A stretch of DNA of 64,000 bases from CAYRTV01 sp046483285. Its GTDB lineage: Bacteria; Acidobacteriota; Aminicenantia; Aminicenantales; Aminicenantaceae. The stretch is from NCBI GenBank assembly GCA_046483285.1, contig JAWODN010000055.1:1-64000 (forward strand), read 5' to 3'. Under the pieces are notes generated by a model, which was given only the letters and a program-made list of their open reading frames with translations, made no database searches and had not been told where the DNA came from. The translations under genes were made by a program, and so were the position numbers. This document shows positions 43,930 through 53,334 of the stretch, in pieces (positions within the stretch are counted from its first letter, which is position 1; every line of letters starts with the position of its first letter).

Positions 43930-46818
43930 ATGAAAAGCCTGCAAGAAATTGCCGAACAATCCTCATTAAGTTTGCAAGATTTAAAGGAAATCGAAGATAT
44001 CATCCTCAGCCACGAACATTTTTCTCAGAAATCGGTGAGGAAAGAGATGGAGTGGTTTTTTACGCAGTTGGGAATGCCGGATTATTATTTTCAAACCACG
44101 CCTTTAAAAACCATCGCCATGCACATAGAGGCGGTCAAATCCAGCGAGGTGATGGCCTCTGTCAGCGCGGATAAAGACCTTATTATTGACATGCGCACGG
44201 AGTCGGAAGACGAAGCCATTTACCTGGTGGATGATGAGCATGACCACGCCTTGGAGGTGGAAAGGCGGATTGAGCAGAAATATCCTAATTTCCGCATCCA
44301 TTCCTACCGGACTTCGGGCAAGGCTCTGGGACGCGAGCATTTGCGGATATACCTTGTGTACCGCCCCCAGATCGATATGAGCCGGCTATCACCCGAGGAA
44401 ACCGACCTGAATAAAATCGCATGCCGGCGTTTTTTAGATACCGCAACCCCTGAGGCCAAGGAAAGATATGACAGGGTTTTGAAAAAGACGGTGGGGTGGG
44501 AAACCCCTTTGATAGAGGTCAGCCATAAAGAGGAAACCAATGAACTCAGAATCATCATCGTCACACCCAGAGATTCCAGCTCCCGGTTCTTTTCCAATGT
44601 CTCCGATGTGCTCAACTCGCAGGGACTGGTTTCAAACCGGAAGTATACCGAGCAGTTTCTTAATGGAAAGACGGTTTATGCCATTTATACTAAAAATATC
44701 GAAGATGAACACAAAGTCAAGGATTTGATCGCTGACCTCAGCCTGCTTTATGTCATACCTCAAAGTCCCCTTTCCGATTTGTTCCGGGAGGGAAAACTGA
44801 CGGCGCAAGAGACGGTCTTCGGGGTATCCGCCTGGAGTTTTGCTTATCAATTTCTCAGTGGATACAATGAGGAATACGTGAAGCTGGCTGAAGTGCTGAA
44901 GGATTCCCCGGAAATGCTGGGAATTCTCCGCAATCTTAAAACCAAACTGGTAAAGGACACTTATACTGAATCTGCGGTCTGGAACAGTCTGGTCCAAAAC
45001 TATTTATTCCTCAAAAGATTATTTTTTGTTTTTGAAAAAAAATTTTGTCCCCACCATGAAGATCACGATATTCAAAAAGAAATGGAAGAATTGGAAAAAG
45101 AACTGAAGCGCCTGCCCGTCGATTTAGAAAAGAACATTTTTAAGGCGATAATCCAATTCATCAAAGTCACTCAGAGAACCAATTTCTACAAGTGCGAAAA
45201 GACATCGATTTCTTTTATGTTTGAGCCCTCATTTTTAAATGAAGTGGATTATCCGGAGAAACCGTACCAGATCTTTCATGTTTTGGGGATAGAATTTCGG
45301 GGCTTCCACATCCGTTTCAGGGATGTCGCCCGGGGAGGAATCCGCTTGGTCAGATCCAATGATTATCAATCTTTCATCAACAATTCGGATTTTATTTTTG
45401 ATGAAAATTACAATCTGGCCTTGACCCAACAAAAAAAGAATAAAGATATTCCTGAAGGAGGCTCAAAAGGAACCATCCTTCTGCGCTGGGGCTATCAGGA
45501 TAAAGGCGAGATGGCCTTTAAAAAGTATATCAACGGCCTTTTGGACCTTCTTCTCCCGAAGGAACAGATCCTCGATCACTATGGAAAAGAAGTGATTTTG
45601 TTTCTGGGACCGGATGAAGGAACCGCTGAATTGATGGAATGGGCGTCCCTGCGGGCCCGCAAACTGGGATACCCTTACTGGAAAGGCTTTTCCACTGGAA
45701 AACCGGTGAGGAGAGGAGGCATCCCTCATGACCTGTACGGCATGACCACCAATTCGGTTCATCAATATGTGCTGAAATCTTTGGAAAAGCTGGGATTGAA
45801 AGAAGAAGACGTAACCAAAGTCATGACCGGAGGTCCTGACGGCGATCTGGGAAGCAATGAGATTTTGATTTCCAAGGATAAGATTTTGGCTATTGTGGAT
45901 GGGTCGGGAGTGCTTTATGATCCGGAAGGCATCAACCGCAAGGAACTGACCCGGCTGGCCGGTGAAAGAATAATGGTGGAAAATTTCAATAAAGAGCTTA
46001 TATCCGAAAACGGATTTCTCGTCACCATTGAAGAAAAAGACGTGGTTCTCCCCGGAGGAGAAAAAGTGGAGAGCGGGATGGAATTCCGCAACTTTTTCCA
46101 CCTGAATCCCAAGTTCCAGGCTGATCTTTTTGTCCCTTGCGGAGGGCGGCCCGCCTCCATCAATATCAACAATTGGAATAAGTTTATTGACAAAGAAGGG
46201 CATCCGCGTTTTAAAATGATTTCTGAAGGCGCCAATTTGTTTATCACTCAGGAAGCCCGGCTGCGTCTGGAAGAAAATGGGATCATTGTTTTTAAAGATG
46301 CTTCTGCCAATAAAGGGGGCGTCACCTCTTCTTCTATGGAAGTTTTTGCCAGCCTGGCTTTGAGTGATGAGGAGTATGAACAATACATGATGGTTAAGAA
46401 CGGGAATATCCCTGAGTTCCGGCGGCGCTATGTTGAAGAAATTATCGAACTGATCCGCGACAATGCCCGGCTTGAATTCGAGGTCATCGAAAAAGAAAGA
46501 GAAAAGAAATCCACGCCAAGGGTGGTGTTGACGGATTTAGTGAGCCAGAAAATCAACCAGGTGACGGACGCCGTCTACGCATCTGATTTGCATAAAGACA
46601 AGAAGTTGTTTGAAAATGCTGTCAAGGGCTGCTGCCCATCGGTTTTAATGGAGACGGTGGATTTTGATCAAGTTTTAAAGCGGGTTCCGGATGCCTATCT
46701 CAGGGCGGCTTTTGCTTCCCGCCTGGCCAGCCGGTATGTGTATTCTCTCGGCCTGAATGCCAATGAAATCGACTTTCATAAATATATCGACTTTACCCGC
46801 CGCGGAGAGATTCAATAG
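43930..46818 (+). CDS. Large NAD-specific glutamate dehydrogenase
   Basis: The enzyme converts glutamate and NAD to 2-oxoglutarate, ammonium and NADH. At 962 residues it belongs to the large (about 115 kDa) GDH class, far above the 450 residues of the common type. The N-terminal 400 residues include ACT-like regulatory segments. The catalytic part begins near residue 450 with ARGGIRLVRSNDYQ, then PEGGSKGTI (active-site Lys about 511), LGPDEGTAELMEW and VMTGGPDGDLGSNEI. KDASANKGGVTSSSMEV follows in the NAD domain. AAAAGGAGAACGCA precedes the ATG. A catabolic, regulated role in amino-acid use is typical of the class. Confidence 0.92.
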   Translation: MKSLQEIAEQSSLSLQDLKEIEDIILSHEHFSQKSVRKEMEWFFTQLGMPDYYFQTTPLKTIAMHIEAVKSSEVMASVSADKDLIIDMRTESEDEAIYLVDDEHDHALEVERRIEQKYPNFRIHSYRTSGKALGREHLRIYLVYRPQIDMSRLSPEETDLNKIACRRFLDTATPEAKERYDRVLKKTVGWETPLIEVSHKEETNELRIIIVTPRDSSSRFFSNVSDVLNSQGLVSNRKYTEQFLNGKTVYAIYTKNIEDEHKVKDLIADLSLLYVIPQSPLSDLFREGKLTAQETVFGVSAWSFAYQFLSGYNEEYVKLAEVLKDSPEMLGILRNLKTKLVKDTYTESAVWNSLVQNYLFLKRLFFVFEKKFCPHHEDHDIQKEMEELEKELKRLPVDLEKNIFKAIIQFIKVTQRTNFYKCEKTSISFMFEPSFLNEVDYPEKPYQIFHVLGIEFRGFHIRFRDVARGGIRLVRSNDYQSFINNSDFIFDENYNLALTQQKKNKDIPEGGSKGTILLRWGYQDKGEMAFKKYINGLLDLLLPKEQILDHYGKEVILFLGPDEGTAELMEWASLRARKLGYPYWKGFSTGKPVRRGGIPHDLYGMTTNSVHQYVLKSLEKLGLKEEDVTKVMTGGPDGDLGSNEILISKDKILAIVDGSGVLYDPEGINRKELTRLAGERIMVENFNKELISENGFLVTIEEKDVVLPGGEKVESGMEFRNFFHLNPKFQADLFVPCGGRPASININNWNKFIDKEGHPRFKMISEGANLFITQEARLRLEENGIIVFKDASANKGGVTSSSMEVFASLALSDEEYEQYMMVKNGNIPEFRRRYVEEIIELIRDNARLEFEVIEKEREKKSTPRVVLTDLVSQKINQVTDAVYASDLHKDKKLFENAVKGCCPSVLMETVDFDQVLKRVPDAYLRAAFASRLASRYVYSLGLNANEIDFHKYIDFTRRGEIQ

Positions 46819-46837
46819 ACCGGCGCGATGAATGATC

Positions 46838-46896
46838 CGGCAGATGTGGTGAGATCCGGCCCGCCCGCAAGGACGTTTTTTTATGAATAAGCCAGG
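46838..46896 (+). repeat. Shortened repeat upstream of desulforedoxin
   Basis: CAGATGTGGTGAGATCCGGC and CCGCCCG of the GC-rich module are joined directly to TTTTTTTATGAATAAGCCAGG, the conserved end of the AT-arm element. The arm pair and interior are absent. The end faces the desulforedoxin start about 34 bases on. Confidence 0.7.
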
Positions 46897-46929
46897 CGAA
46901 GTAATGTTTCAATTAATAAGGAGGGAAAC

Positions 46930-47049
46930 ATGGCTGAACAGGATAAGATTTATGTGTGCTCGGTTTGCGGGCAGCAAGTTAAGGTGGTTAAGTCAGGTAT
47001 GGGGACACTTGTCTGCTGCAATCAGCCCATGACAGTCAAAAAAGATTAA
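46930..47049 (+). CDS. Desulforedoxin-like protein, 39 residues
   Basis: ATG 46930 with AGGAGGGA upstream opens a 39-codon frame ending at 47049. The Cys pattern YVCSVCGQQ then LVCCNQPM is C-x2-C-x15-C-C, the single-iron site of desulforedoxin and of the N-terminal domain of desulfoferrodoxin. The peptide has no superoxide-reductase domain. It lies 17 bases before a rubrerythrin-like gene and probably passes electrons in peroxide or superoxide defence under anaerobic conditions. Confidence 0.88.
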   Translation: MAEQDKIYVCSVCGQQVKVVKSGMGTLVCCNQPMTVKKD

Positions 47050-47066
47050 CCACGAGAGGAGAACAA

Positions 47067-47519
47067 ATGAATTTTTCCAATTTTCGGGATGTTATTGATT
47101 TTGCTATCAAAAGGGAGGAAGAGGCTATAGAGTCATATGGAGATATGCTGGAGCAAACCCGCATGCCGGGGCTGAAAGAACTGCTTTCTGAACTTCGCGA
47201 AGAAGAAAAAAAGCATAAAAAGCTTCTTCAGAATATCAGTTCGGAAAAAATAGAAACTTTGAAAATTAAAGATGTCACGGATCTGAAAATCAGTGATTAC
47301 CTGGTGGAAGAGCCCACCGGCCAGGATATGAATTTTCAGGATTTGCTGATTTATGCGGCCAAGAAGGAAAAAAAAGCGGCTGATCTTTATTCTCAATTGT
47401 CTGAACGTTCAGAAGATCCGGAGCTGAAAAAATTATTTGATTTTTTAGTCCAGCAGGAAAAATCACATAAGTTGAAAATAGAAAAAGAGTATGACGACCA
47501 CGTCCTGGAATGGGATTGA
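47067..47519 (+). CDS. Rubrerythrin-like diiron protein without rubredoxin domain
   Basis: The 150 residues form a ferritin-like four-helix bundle. Two pairs of iron-binding motifs are visible: KREEEAIESY with EEEKKHKK, and AKKEKKAADLYSQ with VQQEKSHK. Such proteins reduce hydrogen peroxide in anaerobes. The rubredoxin tail of true rubrerythrin is missing, and the adjacent desulforedoxin gene may supply the electron carrier. The start has GAGAGGAGAACAA upstream. Confidence 0.87.
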   Translation: MNFSNFRDVIDFAIKREEEAIESYGDMLEQTRMPGLKELLSELREEEKKHKKLLQNISSEKIETLKIKDVTDLKISDYLVEEPTGQDMNFQDLLIYAAKKEKKAADLYSQLSERSEDPELKKLFDFLVQQEKSHKLKIEKEYDDHVLEWD

Positions 47520-47808
47520 TTCCTGTGTCAGTTGGAATAAAAGATTAAGCGCATTCTTAAGCTGAATAACACACGGGCCGGGATTGCCGCAGACGGCGAC
47601 AATTCTTTAATCCAATGTCATTCCGAGGTGCGATGCGGCGAGGGATTTCTGGCGGCCTCGTCTGGGCGGCGGGTCCCGCCTTCACGAGGCAGGAAGGGAT
47701 TGCCACGGCTTGCTGGCGCAAGCCTCGCAATGACAAGGGGTGTGTCAGGAAGGAATTGCCGCAAAGAAACGATTTTCTGGGGTATAAGTCAGGCATATAA
47801 GGTTTGAG
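47520..47808. repeat. GC-rich repeat module upstream of the porin
   Basis: The module opens ACGGGCCGGGATTGCCGCAG (47573-47592). It carries the CACGAGGCAGGAAGGGATTG segment and the hairpin GGCTTGC-TGGC-GCAAGCC, shared with 24579-24600 and 51958-51975. It ends AAGAAACGATTTTCTGGGGT and GGTATAAGTCAGG. Compared with other sites it lacks the AT-arm element. No gene is supported. Confidence 0.7.
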
Positions 47809-48825
47809 ATGAGAAAACTATTGCTTCCGGTGGTCATGGCTGTGTTCTTGATAAGCGGGGGAGGCAAAATTTCCGCGCAGACAAAAATATCCGGATTCAT
47901 AGCTCTTGATTACGTGAAAAGCCGCACTTCCAGTTTTACGGAGGGGTCGTTTTCCAATGGACAGACAGGATTGGTTTTTTCCGGGATTGTGACTGAAAAT
48001 GTCAATTGGCTGTCAGAAATCAGGGCGGCGGCGGATAAAGAATTTTCTTTACAGCAAGCATGGATCCAGCTGGCGGCTTCTTCTTTAATCCGCCCCAAAA
48101 TCGGATTATATCTGGTTCCGTTCGGATCTTATAATCAGACTAACCGGCCTCATCAGACGGCACTTGTCGATTTTCCTTTGCCCGTGAAGTATCTTTATCC
48201 CCGGGATTGGCGGGATCTCGGCTTAGTGCTGGAGGGCCGGCTTTTCGGCTTGAATTATTCCGCCTATACGGGAAACGGGACTCGCGAAGCTGAATATTTA
48301 ACCGGGGGCCAGCAGTTTGAGGATCAAAATTCCAACAAAAGCGTGGGGTTTCGTTTGAATATTCCTTTGGACTCGAGGCTGAATGTTTCCTACTCTTTCT
48401 ACCGGGAGAAATATGACCAGGATCATTCCAGGATCCTGGCCATGCATGCGGTGAGCGGGGGCTGGAGAACCGAAGGATTTCAAATCACAGGGGAATATTA
48501 CCGGACGGATATGGACAATCCCGGGGATTTTGACTCCGGAAAAGCCGAGGGATATTATGTTCAGTTGAAAGTGAATCTGGGGGGATTCAGACCGGTGGGG
48601 AGCTACCAGAGCCTGGTCTATACCGATCCTTTTCATGGTCCGGGCTTCACAAGCCCGGGTCATGCCGGGGCCGGGATTGATATCAACAGGTCGCGGTGGA
48701 CTTTGGGGATAAATGCTGTTTTATCAGAGAAAGTGATTTTAAAACTGGAATATCAATTTGACGAAGATGAATCTCAGGCCGAAGAGGGCCGGGTTCTTCT
48801 TTTGCAGGCGGCTTTGAGTTTTTGA
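47809..48825 (+). CDS. Outer-membrane beta-barrel (porin-like) protein
   Basis: The 338 residues begin with a signal peptide (about 1-23, ending KISAQ). Alternating amphipathic strands follow, for example KISGFIALDYVKSR, LRLNVSYSFYREKY-like segments and VILKLEYQFDEDE, and the protein ends in ALSF. A terminal Phe and the strand pattern are typical of proteins inserted by BamA, which supports an outer membrane. The early segment SLQQAWIQL and the block around GLYLVPFG resemble phosphate-selective or OprO-type porins, but the substrate cannot be told. It is followed 26 bases later by purA. Confidence 0.75.
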   Translation: MRKLLLPVVMAVFLISGGGKISAQTKISGFIALDYVKSRTSSFTEGSFSNGQTGLVFSGIVTENVNWLSEIRAAADKEFSLQQAWIQLAASSLIRPKIGLYLVPFGSYNQTNRPHQTALVDFPLPVKYLYPRDWRDLGLVLEGRLFGLNYSAYTGNGTREAEYLTGGQQFEDQNSNKSVGFRLNIPLDSRLNVSYSFYREKYDQDHSRILAMHAVSGGWRTEGFQITGEYYRTDMDNPGDFDSGKAEGYYVQLKVNLGGFRPVGSYQSLVYTDPFHGPGFTSPGHAGAGIDINRSRWTLGINAVLSEKVILKLEYQFDEDESQAEEGRVLLLQAALSF

Positions 48826-48851
48826 GCCAAAGAAAAAAAGAGAGAACAGAA

Positions 48852-50183
48852 ATGGCGAACACAGCGATTGTCGGAATGCAATGGGGCGATGAAGGCAAAG
48901 GCAAGGTCACGGACTTGTTGACTCCGGGATTTGAGATTGTCGCCCGTTATCAAGGCGGAAATAACGCGGGGCATACGGTTTTTATCAACGGAAAGAAAAT
49001 TGTTCTGCATCTTATTCCCTCAGGTATCCTTCACCAGGATAAGTTGTGTCTCATCGGAAACGGAGTGGTGGTGGATCCCCAAGCGTTTTTTCAGGAATTG
49101 GAAGAGCTGAAAAGCAATGGAATTGAGAACGAAAAAAATATCATGATAAGCCGGTGCGCCCATCTCATTTTACCCTATCATTCCCGCATTGAAGCCGCTT
49201 TGGAAACCCACCGGGACCGCCCCATCGGCACCACCTGCCGGGGCATCGGGCCGGCTTATGTGGATAAATTCGGCCGTCAGGGGATAAGGGCCGGAGATAT
49301 TTTCCATCATTCGGAATTGAAAAAGAAAATCAGCCGCAATGTCACGGAAAAAAACGTCATCCTCGAACATTACGGGCTTCCTCAAATCAATGAAAACGAG
49401 GTCTTTGATCAATTCATGGAGTGCGCTGAAAAACTGAAACCCTATGTTCAGGATGTGTCCCTGGTTTTAAACCGGGAGATTGGAAGAGGGCGGACGGTTT
49501 TACTGGAAGGCGCCCAGGGAACTTTGCTGGATATAGACCACGGGACCTATCCTTATGTCACCTCATCCAATTCCAGTGCCGGGGGGATTTGTTCCGGCTT
49601 GGGAATCGGGCCGGATCAAGTCAATCAAGTCCTGGGTGTCGCCAAGGCCTACACCACACGGGTGGGAGAAGGCCCCTTTCCCACGGAAATCAGCGGGGAA
49701 AAAGGCACATATATATTGGAAAAAGGCCGTGAATTCGGAGCCACCACCGGAAGGCCCCGCAGGTGCGGTTGGCTGGACCTGGTGGCTCTGAAATATGCCG
49801 TGAGGATAAACGGCGTCCGGCATATCGCTCTGACAAAGCCGGATGTGCTGGACGGACTTCCTGAAATCAAAATATGCCAAGCTTATGACTATAAAGGAGA
49901 GAAAATCTCGGAATTTCCCCTGGAAACGCACGTTTTAGAACATGTCAAACCTGTTTACAGCTCCGTGAAGGGATGGGAACAGCCGGTCCGGGGTTTAAGG
50001 GATTTTCAGAGTCTTCCTGCGGGATTCAGGGATTATATCGCTTTAATTGAGGATTTTATCGGCGCCGGAGTCACGCTTGTTTCTACGGGAGCTGAGCGGA
50101 ATGATACCATTATCCTGGAAGAAATGGGAGAATTCATGAATCTTAAAGCCGTTCATGCTCATCTTGAAAAACAGCCCCAATGA
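48852..50183 (+). CDS. purA: Adenylosuccinate synthetase
   Basis: PurA joins IMP and aspartate using GTP in AMP synthesis. ATG 48852 gives MANTAIVGMQWGDEGKGK, the expected N-terminus with the P-loop GDEGKGK at 12-18. An upstream in-frame TTG at 48822 would overlap the porin stop and adds no conserved residues. QGGNNAGHTV, GTTCRGIGPAY, LLEGAQGTLLDIDHGTYPYV and TRVGEGPFPTE are all present. The length of 443 is normal. The stop overlaps the alanine racemase start by ATGA. Confidence 0.97.
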   Translation: MANTAIVGMQWGDEGKGKVTDLLTPGFEIVARYQGGNNAGHTVFINGKKIVLHLIPSGILHQDKLCLIGNGVVVDPQAFFQELEELKSNGIENEKNIMISRCAHLILPYHSRIEAALETHRDRPIGTTCRGIGPAYVDKFGRQGIRAGDIFHHSELKKKISRNVTEKNVILEHYGLPQINENEVFDQFMECAEKLKPYVQDVSLVLNREIGRGRTVLLEGAQGTLLDIDHGTYPYVTSSNSSAGGICSGLGIGPDQVNQVLGVAKAYTTRVGEGPFPTEISGEKGTYILEKGREFGATTGRPRRCGWLDLVALKYAVRINGVRHIALTKPDVLDGLPEIKICQAYDYKGEKISEFPLETHVLEHVKPVYSSVKGWEQPVRGLRDFQSLPAGFRDYIALIEDFIGAGVTLVSTGAERNDTIILEEMGEFMNLKAVHAHLEKQPQ

Positions 50184-51325
50184 TGTCAGCCTCTCTTCAA
50201 TGGATTGAAATCGACGCGCAGGCCTTGCGCTTTAATATCCGCCAATTCCGGTCCCTGATCGGCGCCGCACGCAAACTTTTGGTGGTGGTGAAGTCCAATG
50301 CCTATGGACACGGTATCCTTCCGGTTTCCCGTATCGTTTTGGACGAGGGTGCTGATTGGCTGGGAGTCAATGACTTGGAGGAAGGATTGCTCCTGCGCCG
50401 GAATGGGTTCACCTGTCCTATTTTGGTGGTGGGGTATGTTCCTCTGCCGGACCTGAAAACAGCAGTCGACTCCGATCTCCGTTTAACTGTTTATAATATG
50501 GAAACCGTCGACCGGTTATCCGAAGTCTGCCGGGGCCTTAACCGAAGGGCCCGGGTGCATCTCAAAGTGGAGACCGGGACCCACCGGCAGGGCATCAGAG
50601 AGCATGAGGTTTTTGATTTTGTCCGAAAGATCCGCAATCTTCCGGGGCTGGTCCTGGAAGGCCTCTCGTCGCATTTCGCCAATATCGAAGACACCACCGA
50701 CCCTGCGTATGCCGAATTTCAATTGGGAAATTTCCAGCGCATCGGCCGCCGCTTGAAAGAGCATGGCTATGAAATTCCGTTGAAACATTTCACTTGTTCG
50801 GCCGCGGCTATTCTTTTTCCGGAAACTTATTTTGATATGGTCCGGGTGGGAATCGGGGCCTATGGTCTTTGGCCGTCACGGGAGGTGTATGTGTCCAATC
50901 TTCTCCGCCGTCAAGAACCGGTCCGGTTAAGGCCGGTTTTATCCTGGAAATCCAAAGTCGTCCAGGTCAAGCATGTTCCTAAAGATGCGTTTGTCGGGTA
51001 CGGCTGCACCTATAAAACCACCCGGGAGACGCGCCTGGCGGTTTTACCGGTGGGATACAGAGACGGTTACGGCCGGGCTTTATCCGGCCGGTCTTATGTG
51101 CTGATTAACGGCCGGCGGGCGCCGGTGCGGGGGAGAATCTGCATGAATTTTATGATGGCGGATATATCGGATATTGAAGGAGTCCGCCTGGAGGATGAAG
51201 CCGTTCTGGTCGGCGGGAGCCGGAATGAAAAGATCACCGTGGATTCGCTGGCAGATTTGATGGAAACCATCAATTATGAGTTTGTAGCCCGGATTCATCC
51301 CGGGATACCCCGGGTATTGATTTGA
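50180..51325 (+). CDS. alr: Alanine racemase
   Basis: The PLP enzyme makes D-alanine for peptidoglycan. Lys38 in VKSNAYGHG binds PLP, and Tyr in VGYGCTYK (about 274) is the second base. SSHFANIEDTTDP, RVGIGAYGLWPS, RGRICMNFMMADIS and the C-terminal beta domain complete the 381 residues. ATG 50180 overlaps purA by four bases. A second ATG directly follows. Pairing with purA has no known functional reason and may only reflect shared transcription. Confidence 0.96.
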   Translation: MMSASLQWIEIDAQALRFNIRQFRSLIGAARKLLVVVKSNAYGHGILPVSRIVLDEGADWLGVNDLEEGLLLRRNGFTCPILVVGYVPLPDLKTAVDSDLRLTVYNMETVDRLSEVCRGLNRRARVHLKVETGTHRQGIREHEVFDFVRKIRNLPGLVLEGLSSHFANIEDTTDPAYAEFQLGNFQRIGRRLKEHGYEIPLKHFTCSAAAILFPETYFDMVRVGIGAYGLWPSREVYVSNLLRRQEPVRLRPVLSWKSKVVQVKHVPKDAFVGYGCTYKTTRETRLAVLPVGYRDGYGRALSGRSYVLINGRRAPVRGRICMNFMMADISDIEGVRLEDEAVLVGGSRNEKITVDSLADLMETINYEFVARIHPGIPRVLI

Positions 51326-51468
51326 GTAATGTCTACTAAAACTATAGGAAAATTGACTCATTTCCAGGGAAATGATATGCTTAAAACTCAGATTTTCGAT
51401 GCTTCAAAAGTACCGGAAGCTGATCTGTAATCAACATAAATTTATTTGAATTTAAAGGAGTCATGAAA

Positions 51469-51687
51469 ATGAAAGAAAAAGTTCAAGCTGTATTGGATAA
51501 AATCCGGCCTTCTCTGAAAGCGGACGGAGGCGACGTGGAATTCGTGGGGATGGAAGACGGAGTGGTGAAGGTGAAATTGACCGGAGCCTGCGCTGGTTGC
51601 CCCATGTCCCAGATGACTTTAAAGATGGGAATTGAGAAATTACTGAAAAAGGAAATTCCGGAAGTCAAGGAAGTGGTGTCTGTCTGA
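51469..51687 (+). CDS. NifU C-terminal-domain iron-sulfur scaffold protein
   Basis: This 72-residue protein is a single NifU C-terminal (Nfu) domain that assembles or delivers iron-sulfur clusters. KIRPSLKADGGDVEFVG and the cluster motif CAGCPMSQMTLK are diagnostic. ATG 51469 is preferred over ATG 51463 because AAAGGAG (51454-51460) then sits 8 bases upstream. It stands alone between repeats; the nearby nadA and nth products both need [4Fe-4S] clusters. Confidence 0.93.
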   Translation: MKEKVQAVLDKIRPSLKADGGDVEFVGMEDGVVKVKLTGACAGCPMSQMTLKMGIEKLLKKEIPEVKEVVSV

Positions 51688-52162
51688 GTATTTCTGGCTC
51701 TGCAGCCATGGGAGCGGGAGATGGATCGCCGCCCCCATGGCCGCAAGATGCGGTGAGATCCGGCCCGGATGAATTATTTTTTTATGAGTTCATTATGAGT
51801 ATAATACACCGTGAAGGATGAAAATGATTCCAATGTCATTCCCGGAGCGGAGCACTTTTGAGTCTGTCATTCCGAGACACGCAGTGCCTCGGAATCCCTG
51901 ACTGCTTCGTATGAGCGGTGGGTTCCGCTTTCACGAGGCAGGAAGAGATTGCCACGGCTTGCTGGCGCAAGCTTCGCGATGACAAGGGGCATGTCGTCCC
52001 GGGGAGCGGAGCAGCGGGAATCTTAGAGTGCCTCGGCTAATGATTCGGAACCGGCTCATCAGACGAAGCCGAATAAGATCCTTACGGCCTGCTTCGCAGG
52101 CCTCAGGATGACAGCGGAGCTGTCATTTTCTAAGGTATAGGTCAGGATAAGGTATAGGCGAA
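51688..52162. repeat. Gene-free stretch of mixed repeats upstream of nadA
   Basis: At 51706-51740 a compact palindrome CCATGGGAGCGGG...CCGCCCCCATGG is a deletion form of the 63828-63988 element. GATGCGGTGAGATCCGGCCC and TTTTTTTATGAGTTCATTATG follow, then TATAATACACCGTGAAGG (TATAAT at 51800-51805). From 51840 there are GC-rich hairpin modules, including GGCTTGC-TGGC-GCAAGC and GGCCTGC-TTC-GCAGGCC (52088-52104). AGGTATAGGTCAGG lies at 52133-52146, just before nadA. No gene is supported. Confidence 0.75.
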
Positions 52163-53077
52163 ATGAAAAACACCGGGAATAAAAAAATTTACCAAGAGAT
52201 TGAAAGTTTAAAGAAAGAGCATGACGCGGTTGTCATTGCGCATAATTACCAGATCGGTGAAGTGCAGGAAGCTTCGGATTTTGTGGGTGATTCACTGGGT
52301 TTGAGTATCGAAGCTTCCCGGCGTGAGGAGCAGGTCATTGTTTTTTGCGGGGTCCATTTCATGGCGGAAACGGCCGCGATTCTGGCCCCGGAAAAGACCG
52401 TGATCATTCCGGAGCCGAAAGCCGGCTGCCCCATGGCGGATATGATCACCGCGGATCAGATGAGGCGGTGGAAGGCCGAGCATCCTGGAGCCGTGGCGGT
52501 CTGTTATGTCAACAGCACGGCGGACGTCAAAGCGGAATGCGACATATGCTGCACTTCTTCCAATGCTGTTGCCGTGGTGGAGGCGGTGGAAGGGGAAACC
52601 ATCTTATTTGCACCGGATAAAAATTTAGCCTCCTGGGTAAGCCGTCATACCTTCAAAAAAATTATTCCCTGGGAAGGGTGCTGCTATGTTCATGACCAAA
52701 TTCATCTGCAGGATGTTTTGAAAAAAAAACAGGAGCATCCGGATGCGGAAGTATGGGTTCATCCTGAGTGTCCGCCCGCGGTGATTGACACCGCCGATAA
52801 GGTTTTATCCACCGGGGGCATGGTGAGAGAAGCCGGCAGAACCGCTTCGCCCGCTGTCATTATCGGCACTGAATCCGGAATGATATATCGTTTGGAAAAA
52901 GAAAATTCCGCCGTTAAATTTTTTCCTGCCAGGGACCAGGCGATATGTGTCAACATGAAAAAGAATAATCTGACAAAACTTCACCGGGCCCTCAAAAATT
53001 CAGGCCCGGTGGTCAAGGTTCCCGGCGATATCGCAGCCCGTGCCCGCCAGGCCATCCAAAAAATGATCGCCGTATGA
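52163..53077 (+). CDS. nadA: Quinolinate synthase
   Basis: NadA condenses iminoaspartate with dihydroxyacetone phosphate to quinolinate for NAD synthesis, using a [4Fe-4S] cluster. The 304 residues show VIAHNYQIGEVQEASDFVGD, FCGVHFMAETA, AGCPMADM (cluster Cys), YVNSTADVKAECDICCTSSN, HPECPP (cluster Cys) and a Cys near AICVNMKKN. The length and motif order fit the short NadA type. nadB and nadC are not in the window. The start follows a repeat-borne AGGTATAGGCGAA, and the Shine-Dalgarno sequence is weak. Confidence 0.95.
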   Translation: MKNTGNKKIYQEIESLKKEHDAVVIAHNYQIGEVQEASDFVGDSLGLSIEASRREEQVIVFCGVHFMAETAAILAPEKTVIIPEPKAGCPMADMITADQMRRWKAEHPGAVAVCYVNSTADVKAECDICCTSSNAVAVVEAVEGETILFAPDKNLASWVSRHTFKKIIPWEGCCYVHDQIHLQDVLKKKQEHPDAEVWVHPECPPAVIDTADKVLSTGGMVREAGRTASPAVIIGTESGMIYRLEKENSAVKFFPARDQAICVNMKKNNLTKLHRALKNSGPVVKVPGDIAARARQAIQKMIAV

Positions 53078-53334
53078 ATTCATTATGTATAACCTGACCT
53101 ATTCATAAAAAAATTGCGATGTTTTTGTAATCTCTTTCTTATCCGCGATAAGCATGGTTTTTAGTGATGCGCCTCGCATGTGCGGCAATCCCGGCCCGTG
53201 AATAATTCAGGTATAATACACCGTGAACCAGGAATTCTAATCTGTGCCATGAGCGAATCCAGGCTGTCTCAGGTGCAAGCTGCGGGGCTTGAAGCCGTGG
53301 TGCTTTATGAACAAGGATAAAAACGGGGGCGGCT
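53078..53334. repeat. Broken AT-arm element and GC-rich module between nadA and nth
   Basis: CCTGACCTATTCATAAAAAAA and TTGCGATG (53094-53122) begin an AT-arm copy in minus orientation. Its interior matches copies 1 and 6 up to TTAGTGATG (53161-53169). It then breaks into GCGGCAATCCCGGCCCGTGA (53182-53201). AGGTATAATACACCGTGAACC follows (TATAAT at 53212-53217). Here the conserved end faces the nadA stop rather than a start codon. Confidence 0.7.
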
